NCBI GenBank assembly: GCA_902586125.1
Contig: CACIGI010000008.1
Location: forward strand, 1-54,761
Origin: an uncultured Pelagibacteraceae bacterium
Lineage (GTDB): Bacteria > Pseudomonadota > Alphaproteobacteria > Pelagibacterales > Pelagibacteraceae
Direction of reading: 5' to 3'
Length of the DNA: 54,761 bases
Shown here piece after piece: positions 27,117 to 36,884 of this stretch. The translations under genes and the position numbers were made by a program. Under the pieces are notes generated by a model that was given only the letters and a program-made list of their open reading frames with translations, was not told the origin of the DNA and searched no databases. Within the stretch, counting starts at the first letter, position 1; the number at the start of each line of letters is the position of its first letter.

Positions 27117-27422
27117 ATGGCTAAATTAAGCTCAATAAATAAGAATAATAAAAGAATAAAATTATCAGATAAGCTATTTAAAAAAAGGCAAAAGTTGAAA
27201 AAGATTGTTATGAATAAAAAACTTACTTTAGAGGAAAGATTTAAAGCGCAACAAAAATTATCAAAATTACCTAGAAACTCTGCAAAAGTCAGAGTGATGA
27301 ATAGATGTCAGATCACTGGAAGACCTCACGGTGTTTATAGAAAATTAAAAATATCTAGAATTGCATTAAGACAATTAGGTCTGCAAGGAAAGATACCAGG
27401 TTTAATAAAATCAAGTTGGTAG
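27117..27422 (+). CDS. rpsN: 30S ribosomal protein S14 (zinc-independent type)
   Basis: Predicted 101-aa S14. The C-terminal half has [32 protein letters not shown] and ends IKSSW. Only one Cys is present where the short C+ form has a CxxC pair motif twice, so it is the long zinc-free form. No second rpsN is seen in the window. Confidence 0.98.
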   Translation: MAKLSSINKNNKRIKLSDKLFKKRQKLKKIVMNKKLTLEERFKAQQKLSKLPRNSAKVRVMNRCQITGRPHGVYRKLKISRIALRQLGLQGKIPGLIKSSW

Positions 27423-27432
27423 AAAGGAAAAT

Positions 27433-27828
27433 ATGAGTTTAAGTGATCCAATTGGAGATATGATAGCAAGAATTAAAAATGCTCAAGATAGAAGCCATAA
27501 GAAAGTTGAGTTACCTTCTTCAAATTTTAAAACTAAGATTGCTGATATCTTAAAGAATGAGGGTTTTATTAAAGATTTCAAAGTTAACAAAGAAAATAAT
27601 AAATCTTTATTATCTTTAGAGCTTAAATATCATTCTGGAAACCCGGTTATAAGCACTTTTGAAAGAGTTTCTAAACCAGGAAGAAGAATATTTTCTAGTG
27701 CAGAAAGTTTACCAAAAATAAATAATGGTTTAGGTATAGCAATTGTATCAACGCCCAAAGGTGTCATGACTGATATTGACGCAAGAAAGCAAAGAGTGGG
27801 TGGAGAAATAATTTGTAAGGTGTTTTAA
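27433..27828 (+). CDS. rpsH: 30S ribosomal protein S8
   Basis: Predicted 131-aa S8, a primary 16S binder and, in E. coli, repressor of the spc operon. It has DPIGDMIARIKNAQ, SKPGRRIFSSAESLPKINNGLGIAIVSTPKGVMTD and the terminal VGGEIICKVF. An AAAGGAAA Shine-Dalgarno sequence precedes it. Overlaps rplF by one base. Confidence 0.98.
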   Translation: MSLSDPIGDMIARIKNAQDRSHKKVELPSSNFKTKIADILKNEGFIKDFKVNKENNKSLLSLELKYHSGNPVISTFERVSKPGRRIFSSAESLPKINNGLGIAIVSTPKGVMTDIDARKQRVGGEIICKVF

Positions 27829-28367
27829 TGTCTAAAATTGGTAAAATTAATATTTCTATCCCTGAAAAAGTCAAAGTGGCTTTGGCTGGAAATATTTTAA
27901 ATATAGAAGGGCCCTCAGGAAAAAAATCCATTAATATTGACTTAGAAGTTTTTAATCTTGATATTAAAGATGGAAAAGAAATATCAATCAAACCAAAAAA
28001 AATTGATCAAGAAACTAAACGATTATGGGGAATGAATAGAAGTTTAATAAATAATGCAGTTATTGGCTCAAACACAGGATATGAGAAGATACTAGAATTA
28101 GTGGGTGTTGGATATCGAGCTGCTTTAAAAGGTAATCAACTTAATTTACAATTAGGTTATAGCCATGATATCAATTTTGATATTCCAGAAGGGATTAAAA
28201 TCAATGTTGAAAAGCAAACAACTTTAAAGATAAGTGGTGCTGATAAACAACAAGTAGGTGCAATTGCATCTAAACTAAAAACTCTTAGAAAAATTGAACC
28301 TTATAAAGGTAAAGGTGTGAGAGAAAAGGGTCAGCATATTTTGAAAAAAGAAGGAAAGAAGAAATAA
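27828..28367 (+). CDS. rplF: 50S ribosomal protein L6
   Basis: Predicted 179-aa L6 near the sarcin-ricin loop. The two repeated domains are visible, with [25 protein letters not shown] in the second and the conserved [14 protein letters not shown]-terminal motif. Standard length. Shares one base with the rplR start. Confidence 0.98.
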   Translation: MSKIGKINISIPEKVKVALAGNILNIEGPSGKKSINIDLEVFNLDIKDGKEISIKPKKIDQETKRLWGMNRSLINNAVIGSNTGYEKILELVGVGYRAALKGNQLNLQLGYSHDINFDIPEGIKINVEKQTTLKISGADKQQVGAIASKLKTLRKIEPYKGKGVREKGQHILKKEGKKK

Positions 28368-28723
28368 TGAAATTAGATACTAGCAAAAGAAAAAGATTTA
28401 GAGTTAGTAATAAGGTTAAAAATGTTGCTTCAAATGATAGATATAGACTAAGCATTTCTAGATCATCAAAAAATATTTCGGCGCAGATAATTGACGATAT
28501 GAAAAACGTGACTTTATTGTCAGCATCATCAATTGAAAAAGATATTAAGTCTGGTGAAAAAGTAAATAAAACTGAATTATCTAAGATTGTAGCTGAAAAG
28601 TTAGCAAAAAAAGCACAAGAGAAAAAAATTACCAAGATTTATTTTGATAGAGGCATTTATAAATATCATGGAAGAGTGAAAGTTTTTGCTGAAACTTTAC
28701 GTAAAAATGGAATGGAATTTTAA
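28367..28723 (+). CDS. rplR: 50S ribosomal protein L18
   Basis: Predicted 118-aa L18, which with L5 carries 5S rRNA into the 50S subunit. It contains [35 protein letters not shown], and the C-terminal [26 protein letters not shown] is typical. One base separates its TAA from the chosen rpsE start. Confidence 0.97.
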   Translation: MKLDTSKRKRFRVSNKVKNVASNDRYRLSISRSSKNISAQIIDDMKNVTLLSASSIEKDIKSGEKVNKTELSKIVAEKLAKKAQEKKITKIYFDRGIYKYHGRVKVFAETLRKNGMEF

Positions 28724-28724
28724 T

Positions 28725-29240
28725 ATGGATAATAATAAAGACAAAAAAACTGACGATATTTTAGAAAAATTAGTTCACATTAATCGTATAACAAAAGTAG
28801 TAAAAGGTGGACGTAGATTTGGTTTTTCAGCACTAGTTGTTGTTGGAAACCAGTCCGGCAAAATTGGAATAGCTCACGCTAAAGCAAAACAAGTGCCAGA
28901 TGCTATAAAAAAAGCAAATGAAATGGCAAGAAGAAAACTTATTCATATACCTCTTCGAGAAGGAAGAACTATTCATCATGATGTAAAAGCTAAAGATGGA
29001 TCTGGCAGAATTGTTTTAAGAGCAGCCTCCAAAGGAACAGGTATTATAGCTGGTGGTCCTGTTCGAGCTGTGTGTGAGGTTTTAGGAGTAAAAGATATTG
29101 TAGCAAAATCAATGGGTACATCAAATGCCCACAATGTGATTAGAGCTACAATGAAAGCACTATTGAAACAAAATTCGCCAAAACAAATATCTTCAATAAG
29201 AAATAAAAAAATTTCTGAGATTATAGAAAAAAGAGGATAA
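28725..29240 (+). CDS. rpsE: 30S ribosomal protein S5
   Basis: Predicted 171-aa S5, a fidelity protein near the mRNA entry and decoding site. It has [26 protein letters not shown], then [37 protein letters not shown] and [21 protein letters not shown] at 28725 is preferred to in-frame starts inside rplR, because the N-terminus then begins at the usual distance from the core. rplO follows immediately, without rpmD. Confidence 0.98.
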   Translation: MDNNKDKKTDDILEKLVHINRITKVVKGGRRFGFSALVVVGNQSGKIGIAHAKAKQVPDAIKKANEMARRKLIHIPLREGRTIHHDVKAKDGSGRIVLRAASKGTGIIAGGPVRAVCEVLGVKDIVAKSMGTSNAHNVIRATMKALLKQNSPKQISSIRNKKISEIIEKRG

Positions 29241-29692
29241 TGATTAAATTGAATAATAGAAATAAGATTATTAAAAGTAAACTTAGAGTTGGTAGAGGTA
29301 TCGGTTCAGGAAAGGGTAAAACATCTGGAAGAGGTGTAAAAGGTCAAAAATCCAGATCTGGTGTAGCGATTAAAAGTTTCGAGGGTGGACAAATGCCACT
29401 ATACAGAAGACTTCCAAAAAGAGGATTTAACCCTATTAATAAAAAAACAATTGCTATTTTAAATCTAGACAAAATCCAATCTTATATTGATAAAAAAAAT
29501 ATTAAAACTACAGATACGCTGAATTCAAATTTACTAAAAAAATTAAAATTAATAGATCAAAATTCAATTAAATTAAAAATTTTAGGTTCCGGAGCCATTA
29601 AAGATAAAATTAATATTGAGGCAGATCTCGCGTCAAAATCTGCTGTTGAAAAACTTGAAAAAATTGGTGGCTCAATACAATTAAAAAAATAG
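29240..29692 (+). CDS. rplO: 50S ribosomal protein L15
   Basis: Predicted 150-aa L15, a late assembly protein. The Gly/Lys-rich N-terminus has [26 protein letters not shown] and [17 protein letters not shown]; the C-terminal domain ends in GSIQLKK. It overlaps the rpsE stop by one base, the position where rpmD (L30) sits in most bacteria. secY starts 9 bp later. Confidence 0.98.
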   Translation: MIKLNNRNKIIKSKLRVGRGIGSGKGKTSGRGVKGQKSRSGVAIKSFEGGQMPLYRRLPKRGFNPINKKTIAILNLDKIQSYIDKKNIKTTDTLNSNLLKKLKLIDQNSIKLKILGSGAIKDKINIEADLASKSAVEKLEKIGGSIQLKK

Positions 29693-29701
29693 TTTGATTT
29701 A

Positions 29702-30982
29702 ATGAGCGCTTCATCATCAAATACTGATTTAAGAAATAGAATAATATTTACCCTTGCTATTTTAGTGGTCTATAGATTTGGTACTTTTGTACCTTTGCCA
29801 GGGATAGATCCTGAACAACTCAAAATAATGATGGAAGGAAATCAAAAGGGTTTATTAGGAATGTTTAATGTTTTTGCAGGTGGTGCAGTGAGTAGAATGG
29901 CTATTTTTGCATTAGGAATTATGCCATATATTTCTTCATCAATTATTGTTCAACTATTAACTGGTGTTTCTGATTATTTCAAAAATTTAAAATCACAAGG
30001 AGAAACTGGAAGAGCAAAAATTACTCAAATAACTCGTTATGGTACAGTCTTACTTGCTACAGTTCAAGGTTATGGATTAGCAGTAGGACTAGAGTCCTCA
30101 GCTGGATTAGTAATTAATCCTGGTGTTTTTTTTAAGATTTCAACTGTTACCACAATTGTTTCTGGGACTATTTTTTTAATGTGGTTAGGAGAACAAATTA
30201 CTCAAAGAGGAATTGGTAATGGTATATCTCTTATAATTTTCGCTGGTATTGTTGCAGAAATTCCTAGAGCTTTAGTTACCACTTTCGAGCTTGGTAGAAC
30301 AGGAGCAGTTTCTACCTTAATGATCTTAGCTTTATTTGTTTTATTAATTTTAACAATTTTATTTATTGTTTTTATGGAGAGAGCTTTAAGAAAAATATTA
30401 ATAAATTATCCTAAAAGACAAGTTGGTAACAAAATGTATGGAGGAGAATCATCTCATCTACCATTAAAGATCAACCAAGCTGGTGTTATTCCTGCAATTT
30501 TTGCATCGGCATTATTATTATTACCGGTAACTTTTTCAAATTTTAATTTTTCTGATAATGAAACTTTTTTAAATATAAGTTCATTTTTTACTCAAGGACA
30601 ACCTTTATACATGTTACTTTATGCTTCAGGAATAATATTTTTTACTTTTTTTTACACTTCAATAACCTTTAATCCAATAGAAACAGCTGACAACTTGAGA
30701 AAATATGGTGGTTTTGTACCTGGGATAAGACCTGGAGAAAGCACAGCAATTTATATTGATAATATATTAACAAAGTTAACAACAATTGGAGCTTTATATT
30801 TAACCTTAGTTTGTTTAATGCCTGAGTTTTTAATTGCTAATTATCCAATACCGTTCTACCTGGGTGGTACATCAATTTTAATTGTAGTTGTTGTTGCAAT
30901 AGATACTGTTACGCAAATACAAACAAGATTAATGAGTTCCCAATACGAACAATTGATTAAAAAAACAAAATTCGGAAGATAA
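29702..30982 (+). CDS. secY: Preprotein translocase subunit SecY
   Basis: Predicted 426-aa channel protein with about ten transmembrane helices. Family landmarks are RIIFTLAILVVYRFGTFVPLPGID, the plug region NVFAGGAVSRMAIFALGIMPYISSSIIVQLL, the GIGNGISLIIFAGI segment, KINQAGVIPAIFA, and the cytoplasmic loop GFVPGIRPGESTAIYI. It forms the SecYEG core with SecE encoded at 6809-7000. Located at the end of the spc set, followed after 3 bp by adk. Confidence 0.99.
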   Translation: MSASSSNTDLRNRIIFTLAILVVYRFGTFVPLPGIDPEQLKIMMEGNQKGLLGMFNVFAGGAVSRMAIFALGIMPYISSSIIVQLLTGVSDYFKNLKSQGETGRAKITQITRYGTVLLATVQGYGLAVGLESSAGLVINPGVFFKISTVTTIVSGTIFLMWLGEQITQRGIGNGISLIIFAGIVAEIPRALVTTFELGRTGAVSTLMILALFVLLILTILFIVFMERALRKILINYPKRQVGNKMYGGESSHLPLKINQAGVIPAIFASALLLLPVTFSNFNFSDNETFLNISSFFTQGQPLYMLLYASGIIFFTFFYTSITFNPIETADNLRKYGGFVPGIRPGESTAIYIDNILTKLTTIGALYLTLVCLMPEFLIANYPIPFYLGGTSILIVVVVAIDTVTQIQTRLMSSQYEQLIKKTKFGR

Positions 30983-30985
30983 TTC

Positions 30986-31549
30986 GTGAATATAATCCTA
31001 TTTGGACCTCCTGGTGCTGGAAAAGGAACTCAAGCAAAATATTTAGTTAAAAAGATTAATGGTTTTCAAGTTTCAACAGGTGATATGCTAAGGGATGAAA
31101 TTAATAAAAATTCTGAAATAGGAAAAAAAATAATCAATGACATGAATGATGGTAAATTTGTAAGTGATGAAATTGTTAATGAATTGATTAAAAAAGTTAT
31201 TTTTGATGAAAAATATAAAAATAAACTTATTTTTGATGGTTATCCTAGATCATTGGAACAAGCTAAAAATTTAGAAACTATTTTAGAAAGTTCAAATCAA
31301 AAGATTGATTACATTTTTTTTCTTAATGTCGAAAAAGAAGTAATAATTAAACGAGTTGAAAAAAGAAAAACTTTAGAAAAAAGATCTGATGATGATTCAA
31401 ATATTATTCTAAAGAGATACGATACTTATATGGATATGACACGCCCCGTTTTAGATTTCTATTCCAAAAATTCAAACTTTTATGAAATAGATGGTGCGCT
31501 TAAAATCGAACAAATAACCGCTAAAATAGATGCTTTTCTTAATGTTTAA
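30986..31549 (+). CDS. adk: Adenylate kinase (short LID form)
   Basis: Predicted 187-aa kinase interconverting ATP + AMP and 2 ADP. The P-loop is GPPGAGKGT (residues 7-15), followed by STGDMLRDEI and IFDGYPRSLEQA. It lacks the ~30-residue LID insertion and its Cys4 zinc site; RVEKRKTLEKRSDDD bridges the position, as in other short Adk proteins. Start is GTG, 3 bp after the secY stop and directly followed by the conserved MNIILFGPPG. A promoter-like site lies after it. Confidence 0.97.
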   Translation: MNIILFGPPGAGKGTQAKYLVKKINGFQVSTGDMLRDEINKNSEIGKKIINDMNDGKFVSDEIVNELIKKVIFDEKYKNKLIFDGYPRSLEQAKNLETILESSNQKIDYIFFLNVEKEVIIKRVEKRKTLEKRSDDDSNIILKRYDTYMDMTRPVLDFYSKNSNFYEIDGALKIEQITAKIDAFLNV

Positions 31550-31553
31550 GACG

Positions 31554-31581
31554 TTGACTTTGAAAGAACTTCTTATATAAA
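31554..31581 (+). promoter_or_regulatory. Putative internal promoter of the alpha operon (rpsM-rpsK-rpoA-rplQ)
   Basis: TTGACT (31554-31559) and TATAAA (31576-31581) with a 16-bp spacer lie in the 55-bp gap between adk and rpsM, one of the largest gaps in the ribosomal block. The layout equals that proposed for the tRNA-Tyr promoter. Chance is possible in AT-rich DNA. Confidence 0.45.
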
Positions 31582-31604
31582 AGGCTAAATTTATCTCAAA
31601 ATTT

Positions 31605-31988
31605 ATGGCTCGTATTGCAGGAATAAATATCCCCCAGAATAAATTAGTTCAAGTTGGGCTAACTTATATTTATGGTATTGGTGATAAATTTTCAAAGCAA
31701 ATTTGTACATCATTAGCAATTCCTAAAGAAAAAAGAGTAAACCAACTTACTGATGATGAAATTTTAAAAATAAGGGAATACATTGATCAAAATTTTAAAG
31801 TTGAGGGAGATCTAAGAAGAGATTATTCACTGAGCATAAAAAGATTAATAGATTTAGCTTGTTATAGGGGTTCGAGACATAGAAAAAAATTACCTGTAAG
31901 AGGTCAAAGAACTAGATGTAATGCTCGAACGAGAAAAGGAAAAGCTATTGCAATAGCTGGAAAAAAATTAACACCACTTAAGAAATAA
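31605..31988 (+). CDS. rpsM: 30S ribosomal protein S13
   Basis: Predicted 127-aa S13 of the 30S head, bridging to the 50S and touching P-site tRNA. It has [26 protein letters not shown] and the C-terminal [29 protein letters not shown]. First gene of the alpha operon, 2 bp before rpsK. Confidence 0.99.
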   Translation: MARIAGINIPQNKLVQVGLTYIYGIGDKFSKQICTSLAIPKEKRVNQLTDDEILKIREYIDQNFKVEGDLRRDYSLSIKRLIDLACYRGSRHRKKLPVRGQRTRCNARTRKGKAIAIAGKKLTPLKK

Positions 31989-31990
31989 GC

Positions 31991-32440
31991 ATGGCAAAAT
32001 CAGAAAAAAAAGATAATAAAGAACTGAGTCAAGATAAGTCGCCAAAAAAAGCTGTAAAAAGTTCTTATTCAAAAAAAAAGAAAACTAAAAAAAATATCTT
32101 AAATGGAATTGCATATGTTCAATCAACTTTTAATAATACAATTATTTCAATTGCTGATACTAATGGAAACGTTATTTCATGGGCATCAGCTGGACAAAAA
32201 GGTTTTAAGGGATCTAGAAAATCAACTCCATATGCGGCGCAAATAGCTGCTGATGCTGCTGCATCTAAAGCCTTAGAGTTCGGCATGAAAACTTTATCTG
32301 TGGAAGTTAAGGGTCCCGGTTCAGGCAGAGAAACAGCATTAAGAGCGTTACAAGCGAGAGGATTTAGAATTTTATCAATTAAAGATACAACACCAATGCC
32401 ACATAATGGTACTAGGCCACCAAAAAAAAGGAGAGTTTAA
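31991..32440 (+). CDS. rpsK: 30S ribosomal protein S11
   Basis: Predicted 149-aa S11 of the platform. Core motifs are [55 protein letters not shown] and the C-terminal [16 protein letters not shown]. About 20 residues longer than usual owing to a Lys/Ser-rich N-terminal extension. Overlaps rpoA by one base. Confidence 0.98.
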   Translation: MAKSEKKDNKELSQDKSPKKAVKSSYSKKKKTKKNILNGIAYVQSTFNNTIISIADTNGNVISWASAGQKGFKGSRKSTPYAAQIAADAAASKALEFGMKTLSVEVKGPGSGRETALRALQARGFRILSIKDTTPMPHNGTRPPKKRRV

Positions 32441-33468
32441 TGGATGTAGAAAATGTAAATGTAAAAAATTGGAAATCATTAATCAAACCTGCGAAACTTG
32501 ATGTTAAAATAAGTGATGATTTAACTCACGCTACAATTATCGCTGAACCATTAGAAAAAGGTTATGGTTTAACACTTGGTAATTCACTTAGAAGAATTTT
32601 ATTGTCTTCAATCAGAGGAGCAGCAGTAACTTCAATTCAAATTGATGGTGTACTTCATGAATTTACATCTATTAAAGGTGTAAGAGAGGATGTTACTGAT
32701 ATTGTATTAAACGTTAAATCTCTGGCATTAAAATGTGCTGCTGAGGGAACAAAAAAACTAGTATTAGATGCCAAAGGACCTGGTGAAATAAAAGCATCTG
32801 ACATCGCATCAGTTCCTGATGTTGAAATTTTGAACCCTGACTTAGTTATTTGTAATTTGGATGAAAATACTCATTTCCATATGGAAATGAATGTTAATAC
32901 TGGAAAAGGTTATGTTCCAGCTGATTTAAATAAACCTGAAGAACCACCTTTAGGTTTAATCGCAATAGACTCATTATTTAGTCCAGTTAAAAAAGTTTCC
33001 TATTCAGTAAGTACCGCGAGAGAAGGTAAAGCCTTAGATTATGATAAATTAACGATGGAAGTTGAAACAAATGGATCAATTTCCGCTGAAGATGCAGTTG
33101 CTTATTCTGCGAGAATTTTTCAAGATCAATTAAAGATGTTTATTAATTTTGACGAACCTGTAGAAGCTCCAGTTAAAGAAGTTTCAACAGAGCCTGAATT
33201 TAATAAAAATTTATTAAGAAAAGTAGATGAGCTTGAATTATCTGTTAGATCAATGAATTGTCTTAAAAATGATAATATAATTTATATTGGTGATTTAGTT
33301 CAAAAATCTGAGGGTGAAATGTTAAGAACACCAAATTTTGGAAGAAAATCGTTAAATGAAATAAAAGAAGTTTTAACTGGCATGTCTCTTTATTTAGGTA
33401 TGGAAATTCCAAATTGGCCACCAGATAATATTGCAGAAATGTCTAAAAAATTAGAGGAAAGTATCTAA
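32440..33468 (+). CDS. rpoA: RNA polymerase alpha subunit
   Basis: Predicted 342-aa alpha subunit. The N-terminal domain that dimerises and nucleates the core has [23 protein letters not shown] and [13 protein letters not shown]. The C-terminal domain (about 260-330), which binds UP elements and activators, shows [24 protein letters not shown] and [18 protein letters not shown]. Located between rpsK and rplQ with one-base overlaps. Confidence 0.99.
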   Translation: MDVENVNVKNWKSLIKPAKLDVKISDDLTHATIIAEPLEKGYGLTLGNSLRRILLSSIRGAAVTSIQIDGVLHEFTSIKGVREDVTDIVLNVKSLALKCAAEGTKKLVLDAKGPGEIKASDIASVPDVEILNPDLVICNLDENTHFHMEMNVNTGKGYVPADLNKPEEPPLGLIAIDSLFSPVKKVSYSVSTAREGKALDYDKLTMEVETNGSISAEDAVAYSARIFQDQLKMFINFDEPVEAPVKEVSTEPEFNKNLLRKVDELELSVRSMNCLKNDNIIYIGDLVQKSEGEMLRTPNFGRKSLNEIKEVLTGMSLYLGMEIPNWPPDNIAEMSKKLEESI

Positions 33469-33911
33469 TGAGACATGGAATGGCAAATAAGAAGTTAAAC
33501 AGAACTTCTGAACACCGAAAAGCACTGCTTAAAAACATGCTTAATTCTTTAATAAAGTATGAGCAAATTAAAACGACTTTACCAAAAGCTAAATTTTTAA
33601 AGCCACAGGCTGATAAAATAATCACATTAGGTAAAAAAGATAGTTTGCATAATACTAAAATTTTGATTTCTCAATTGCAGGATATTAAGTCAGCTAATAA
33701 AGTAAAAAAAACTTTATCTAAAAGATACGAAAAAAGAGCTGGTGGTTATACAAGAATTATTAAAGCAGGTTTTAGATACGGAGATAATGCCCCTATGGCT
33801 ATAATTGAATTTGTTGATAGAGATATTCAAGCCAAAAAAGTTGATAAAAAAAAGAAAGATCCAACAAAAGAAGTTGAAAAAAAAGAAGATAAAAATGCTG
33901 CTACAGCATAA
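33468..33911 (+). CDS. rplQ: 50S ribosomal protein L17
   Basis: Predicted 147-aa L17 at the tunnel exit. It starts [20 protein letters not shown] and contains LIKYEQIKTTLPKAKFLKPQADKII and GGYTRIIKAGFRYGDNAPMAIIEFVD. The Lys/Glu-rich tail after residue ~125 is longer than in E. coli. It is the last gene of the ribosomal super-operon; the next gene starts 19 bp later without a clear terminator. Confidence 0.98.
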   Translation: MRHGMANKKLNRTSEHRKALLKNMLNSLIKYEQIKTTLPKAKFLKPQADKIITLGKKDSLHNTKILISQLQDIKSANKVKKTLSKRYEKRAGGYTRIIKAGFRYGDNAPMAIIEFVDRDIQAKKVDKKKKDPTKEVEKKEDKNAATA

Positions 33912-33930
33912 ATAAAAGCCCTAAATATTC

Positions 33931-34842
33931 ATGATTAGAAGTTTTATCGTTGAGTCAACGTGTAATAACATGCGTATTGATAGATGGTTAAGAAATAAAT
34001 TAGGAAAGGTGCCACAAAGTCTTATTGAAAAGAATTTAAGAACGGGAAAAATTAAAATAAATAAAAAAAAAATTAAAAGCTCTTTTAAGATTAAAACAAA
34101 TGATAAAATAGAACTCTTCAATTTTGATTTTAAAGAAAAAATTAAACACGAAAAAAAAAAATTCAATCCATCCACTGAGGTAATAAAATCTAATGAGGAT
34201 CTGATCATAGATAACAATGAAGATTTTATAGTTCTAAATAAAAGTGCAGGAATATCTGTTCAAGGTGGAACAAAATCAAAAAAAAATATAGTAGATATAT
34301 TTGCAAAAAGTGAAATATTTCAAGGGACAAAACCATTCTCTGTTCATAGATTAGACAAAGATACCTCAGGTGTTTTTATTATTGCAAAAAATAGACAAAC
34401 AGCTCAACTATTGACTTCTCTATTTAGATTAAGAAAAGTACACAAAACTTATTTGGCAATATGTAATGGAGAAATTGAAAAAGACTCAGGTGAATGGAAT
34501 GATAATTTGATAAGGTACAACAATGGAAAAAAGATTATAGAAAAAGCTAAAACAATTTTTAAAGTGATAGATAAAAATACCAATGCTAGTTTAGTAGAAA
34601 TGAAACCAATCACAGGAAGAAAACATCAATTGCGAAAGCAATTATTTAACATTGGACATTCAATTTTTGGTGATAAAAAATATAATTCTTTTGTTTCTTC
34701 GAAAGGTATAAATAAAGATTTAATGCTTCATTCCTATCAAATAAGATTTATGATTAATGAAAAAAAATATACTTACAAAGCCTTATTACCAGATTATTTT
34801 AATAAATTGTTGAAGACTAAAAGATTAAATTTTTCAAATTAG
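33931..34842 (+). CDS. RluA-family 23S rRNA pseudouridine synthase
   Basis: Predicted 303-aa protein with an N-terminal S4 RNA-binding domain ([21 protein letters not shown], about residues 14-75) and an RluA-type catalytic domain. The signature [19 protein letters not shown] carries the catalytic Asp; [15 protein letters not shown] and [14 protein letters not shown] are the other family blocks. This architecture matches RluC/RluD-type enzymes that isomerise uridines in 23S rRNA; which one cannot be told from sequence alone, with RluC my first guess. It follows rplQ on the same strand and its 3' end overlaps the opposing lipB by 26 bp. Confidence 0.9.
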   Translation: MIRSFIVESTCNNMRIDRWLRNKLGKVPQSLIEKNLRTGKIKINKKKIKSSFKIKTNDKIELFNFDFKEKIKHEKKKFNPSTEVIKSNEDLIIDNNEDFIVLNKSAGISVQGGTKSKKNIVDIFAKSEIFQGTKPFSVHRLDKDTSGVFIIAKNRQTAQLLTSLFRLRKVHKTYLAICNGEIEKDSGEWNDNLIRYNNGKKIIEKAKTIFKVIDKNTNASLVEMKPITGRKHQLRKQLFNIGHSIFGDKKYNSFVSSKGINKDLMLHSYQIRFMINEKKYTYKALLPDYFNKLLKTKRLNFSN

Positions 34843-35446
34843 TTTTAAATATTTCTATTAACTTATTCTTTAATTCGTCATAATTTTGATTTTTAATTTG
34901 TTTGAGATTAGTGATACCTTTGTCTTTTATCCCACACGGAATAATCGCATCATATTTTTTTAAATCGTTATTAATATTGATAGAAAAACCGTGATAAGCT
35001 ATCCATTTACTTACTCTAACTCCGATTGCAGCAACTTTTTTTATAGTTGAATTATCATTGTACCAAATACCAATATTTTCTTTATCAGCAAATGTTTCAA
35101 TGTCATATAGTTTCAGGGTTTCAATAATTGATTTTTCAATTACTGATATGAATTTTCTAATATCTTTTTTACCTTTTTTTAAATCAATTACAAAATAACA
35201 AATTAGTTGACCTGGTCCATGATAAGTTATTTTACCACCTCTATTAGTTTTTATAATACTTATAGATTTATCTATTATCTCATTTTCATTATAGCCTGTT
35301 CCCGATGTGTAGATATGGTCGTGTTCTAAAACCCAAATTAAATCATCTACTTTTTTTAGATCGATTTCTTTAAGTCTATCTTCCATAAATGATATCGCGT
35401 CTTCATATTTTACTGGATTTTGGGACTTTTTAATTTCTATAGGCAT
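34817..35446 (-). CDS. lipB: Octanoyl-[ACP]:protein N-octanoyltransferase LipB
   Basis: Predicted 209-aa LipB, which moves the octanoyl group from acyl carrier protein to lipoyl domains as the first step of lipoate synthesis. Motifs are [46 protein letters not shown] with the conserved Lys and His, and [14 protein letters not shown] with the catalytic Cys. Length and motif order are standard. It converges on the pseudouridine synthase with a 26-bp overlap of coding ends and is divergent from mgtE. Confidence 0.95.
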   Translation of the reverse strand: MPIEIKKSQNPVKYEDAISFMEDRLKEIDLKKVDDLIWVLEHDHIYTSGTGYNENEIIDKSISIIKTNRGGKITYHGPGQLICYFVIDLKKGKKDIRKFISVIEKSIIETLKLYDIETFADKENIGIWYNDNSTIKKVAAIGVRVSKWIAYHGFSININNDLKKYDAIIPCGIKDKGITNLKQIKNQNYDELKNKLIEIFKTNLKNLIF

Positions 35447-35506
35447 TTAAAAATTGTATTCTTTTCATTTTGTATTAAAAGATCCGTCTAAATAATAGGT
35501 GTATTT

Positions 35507-36880
35507 ATGACTTTAATAAAAAAAATTAAAGATAAAAAAGTCAATTTTGAATTTAATAAGGAATATATAAAAGTTGTAACAGACAAAATTACCTCAAATG
35601 ATGCATCTTTTATAACTAGATCTTTTGAGGAAATGCATCCCGCTGATGCTGCTGATATTATTGAGCATTTAAGTGAAAATGATAGAGAAAGTTTAATAAA
35701 ATTAAATAATTTTAAGATTGATCCAGAAGTATTTGTTGAATTAAACGAGTCTGTTCAATCAGAAATCATTAAATATCTTTCCTCAGATGCAATTGTTAGG
35801 ATTTTAAAAAATTTAGAGTCTGATGACGCCATAGCTATTTTAGAAAATGTTGAGGAAAAAGATAAAAATTCAATATTAAGTTTATTACCTCCAAAAGATC
35901 GATTTGCTTTATTAGAAGGTCTTAGTTATCCAGAGGATAGTGCTGCTAGGATAATGCAAAGAGAATTTACAGCAATCCCAAGTAACTGGTCGGTAGGACA
36001 AACCATTGATTATTTAAGAGAGAATAAAGAGTTACCAGAAGAATTTTTAGAAATTTATATTGTTGATGAAAATTTTAAACCTATTGGTGCTGTACCATCT
36101 TCAAAAGTATTAAGGACTCCTAGAGAAAGTAAAATGTCTACAATCATGGACGATTCAATTTTTTTAGTCCCAGTGGATATGGATAAAGAAGAAGTTGGTA
36201 ACTCATTTGAAAATTATGGTTTAAACTCAGCTTGTGTTGTTGATAAAAATAATAAACTTGTAGGAATGATAACTTCCGATGATGTATTAACAGTTTTAAA
36301 AGAAGAGGCTGAGGAAGACACTTTAAGATTAGCTGGTGTTGGTGACGAAGAAATTACAGATGGTGTTATCACAAAAACTAAAAGACGATTTAACTGGTTA
36401 CTATTAAACTTATTTACAGCATTTCTGGCCACTTATTGTATTAGTCTGTTTGGTGCAACAATTGAACAAATGGTTGTCTTGGCATTTTTAATGCCAATAG
36501 TTGCATCTATGGGTGGTAATGCAGGTATGCAAACTTTAGCAGTCACAATTAGAACTTTAGCAACAAATGATTTAACAAAAAATAATTTTAATCAAAACAT
36601 TATTAAGGAATTTAATATTGGTATTTTAAATGGAATAATTTTTGCTGTTATAAGTTCTTTTATCGTTCAAGTCTGGTTTCAAGATTACCAATTATCATTA
36701 ATAATATCTATCTCAATGATTTTGACAATGGTAGTTGCAGGTTTATTTGGAATACTTGTTCCTGTCACATTAAAAAAAATGAAAATTGACCCAGCAATTG
36801 CCTCTAGTGTTTTTGTAACAACAATCACTGATGTAATAGGCTTTGTTTCTTTTTTAGGTGTCGGGGCTTATTTTTTATAG
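35507..36880 (+). CDS. mgtE: Magnesium transporter MgtE
   Basis: Predicted 457-aa Mg2+ channel. The N-terminal helical domain (about 1-130) contains EEMHPADAADIIEHL and repeated LLPPKDRFALLEGL elements; two CBS domains follow (about 135-260; AARIMQREFTAIP, LVGMITSDDVLTVL), and five transmembrane helices end the protein (about 290-457), with FLMPIVASMGGNAGMQTLAVTIR at the ion pathway. In homologues, cytosolic Mg2+ binding to the N and CBS domains closes the pore. Stands alone, convergent with panC at 4 bp. Confidence 0.95.
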   Translation: MTLIKKIKDKKVNFEFNKEYIKVVTDKITSNDASFITRSFEEMHPADAADIIEHLSENDRESLIKLNNFKIDPEVFVELNESVQSEIIKYLSSDAIVRILKNLESDDAIAILENVEEKDKNSILSLLPPKDRFALLEGLSYPEDSAARIMQREFTAIPSNWSVGQTIDYLRENKELPEEFLEIYIVDENFKPIGAVPSSKVLRTPRESKMSTIMDDSIFLVPVDMDKEEVGNSFENYGLNSACVVDKNNKLVGMITSDDVLTVLKEEAEEDTLRLAGVGDEEITDGVITKTKRRFNWLLLNLFTAFLATYCISLFGATIEQMVVLAFLMPIVASMGGNAGMQTLAVTIRTLATNDLTKNNFNQNIIKEFNIGILNGIIFAVISSFIVQVWFQDYQLSLIISISMILTMVVAGLFGILVPVTLKKMKIDPAIASSVFVTTITDVIGFVSFLGVGAYFL

Positions 36881-36884
36881 AATT

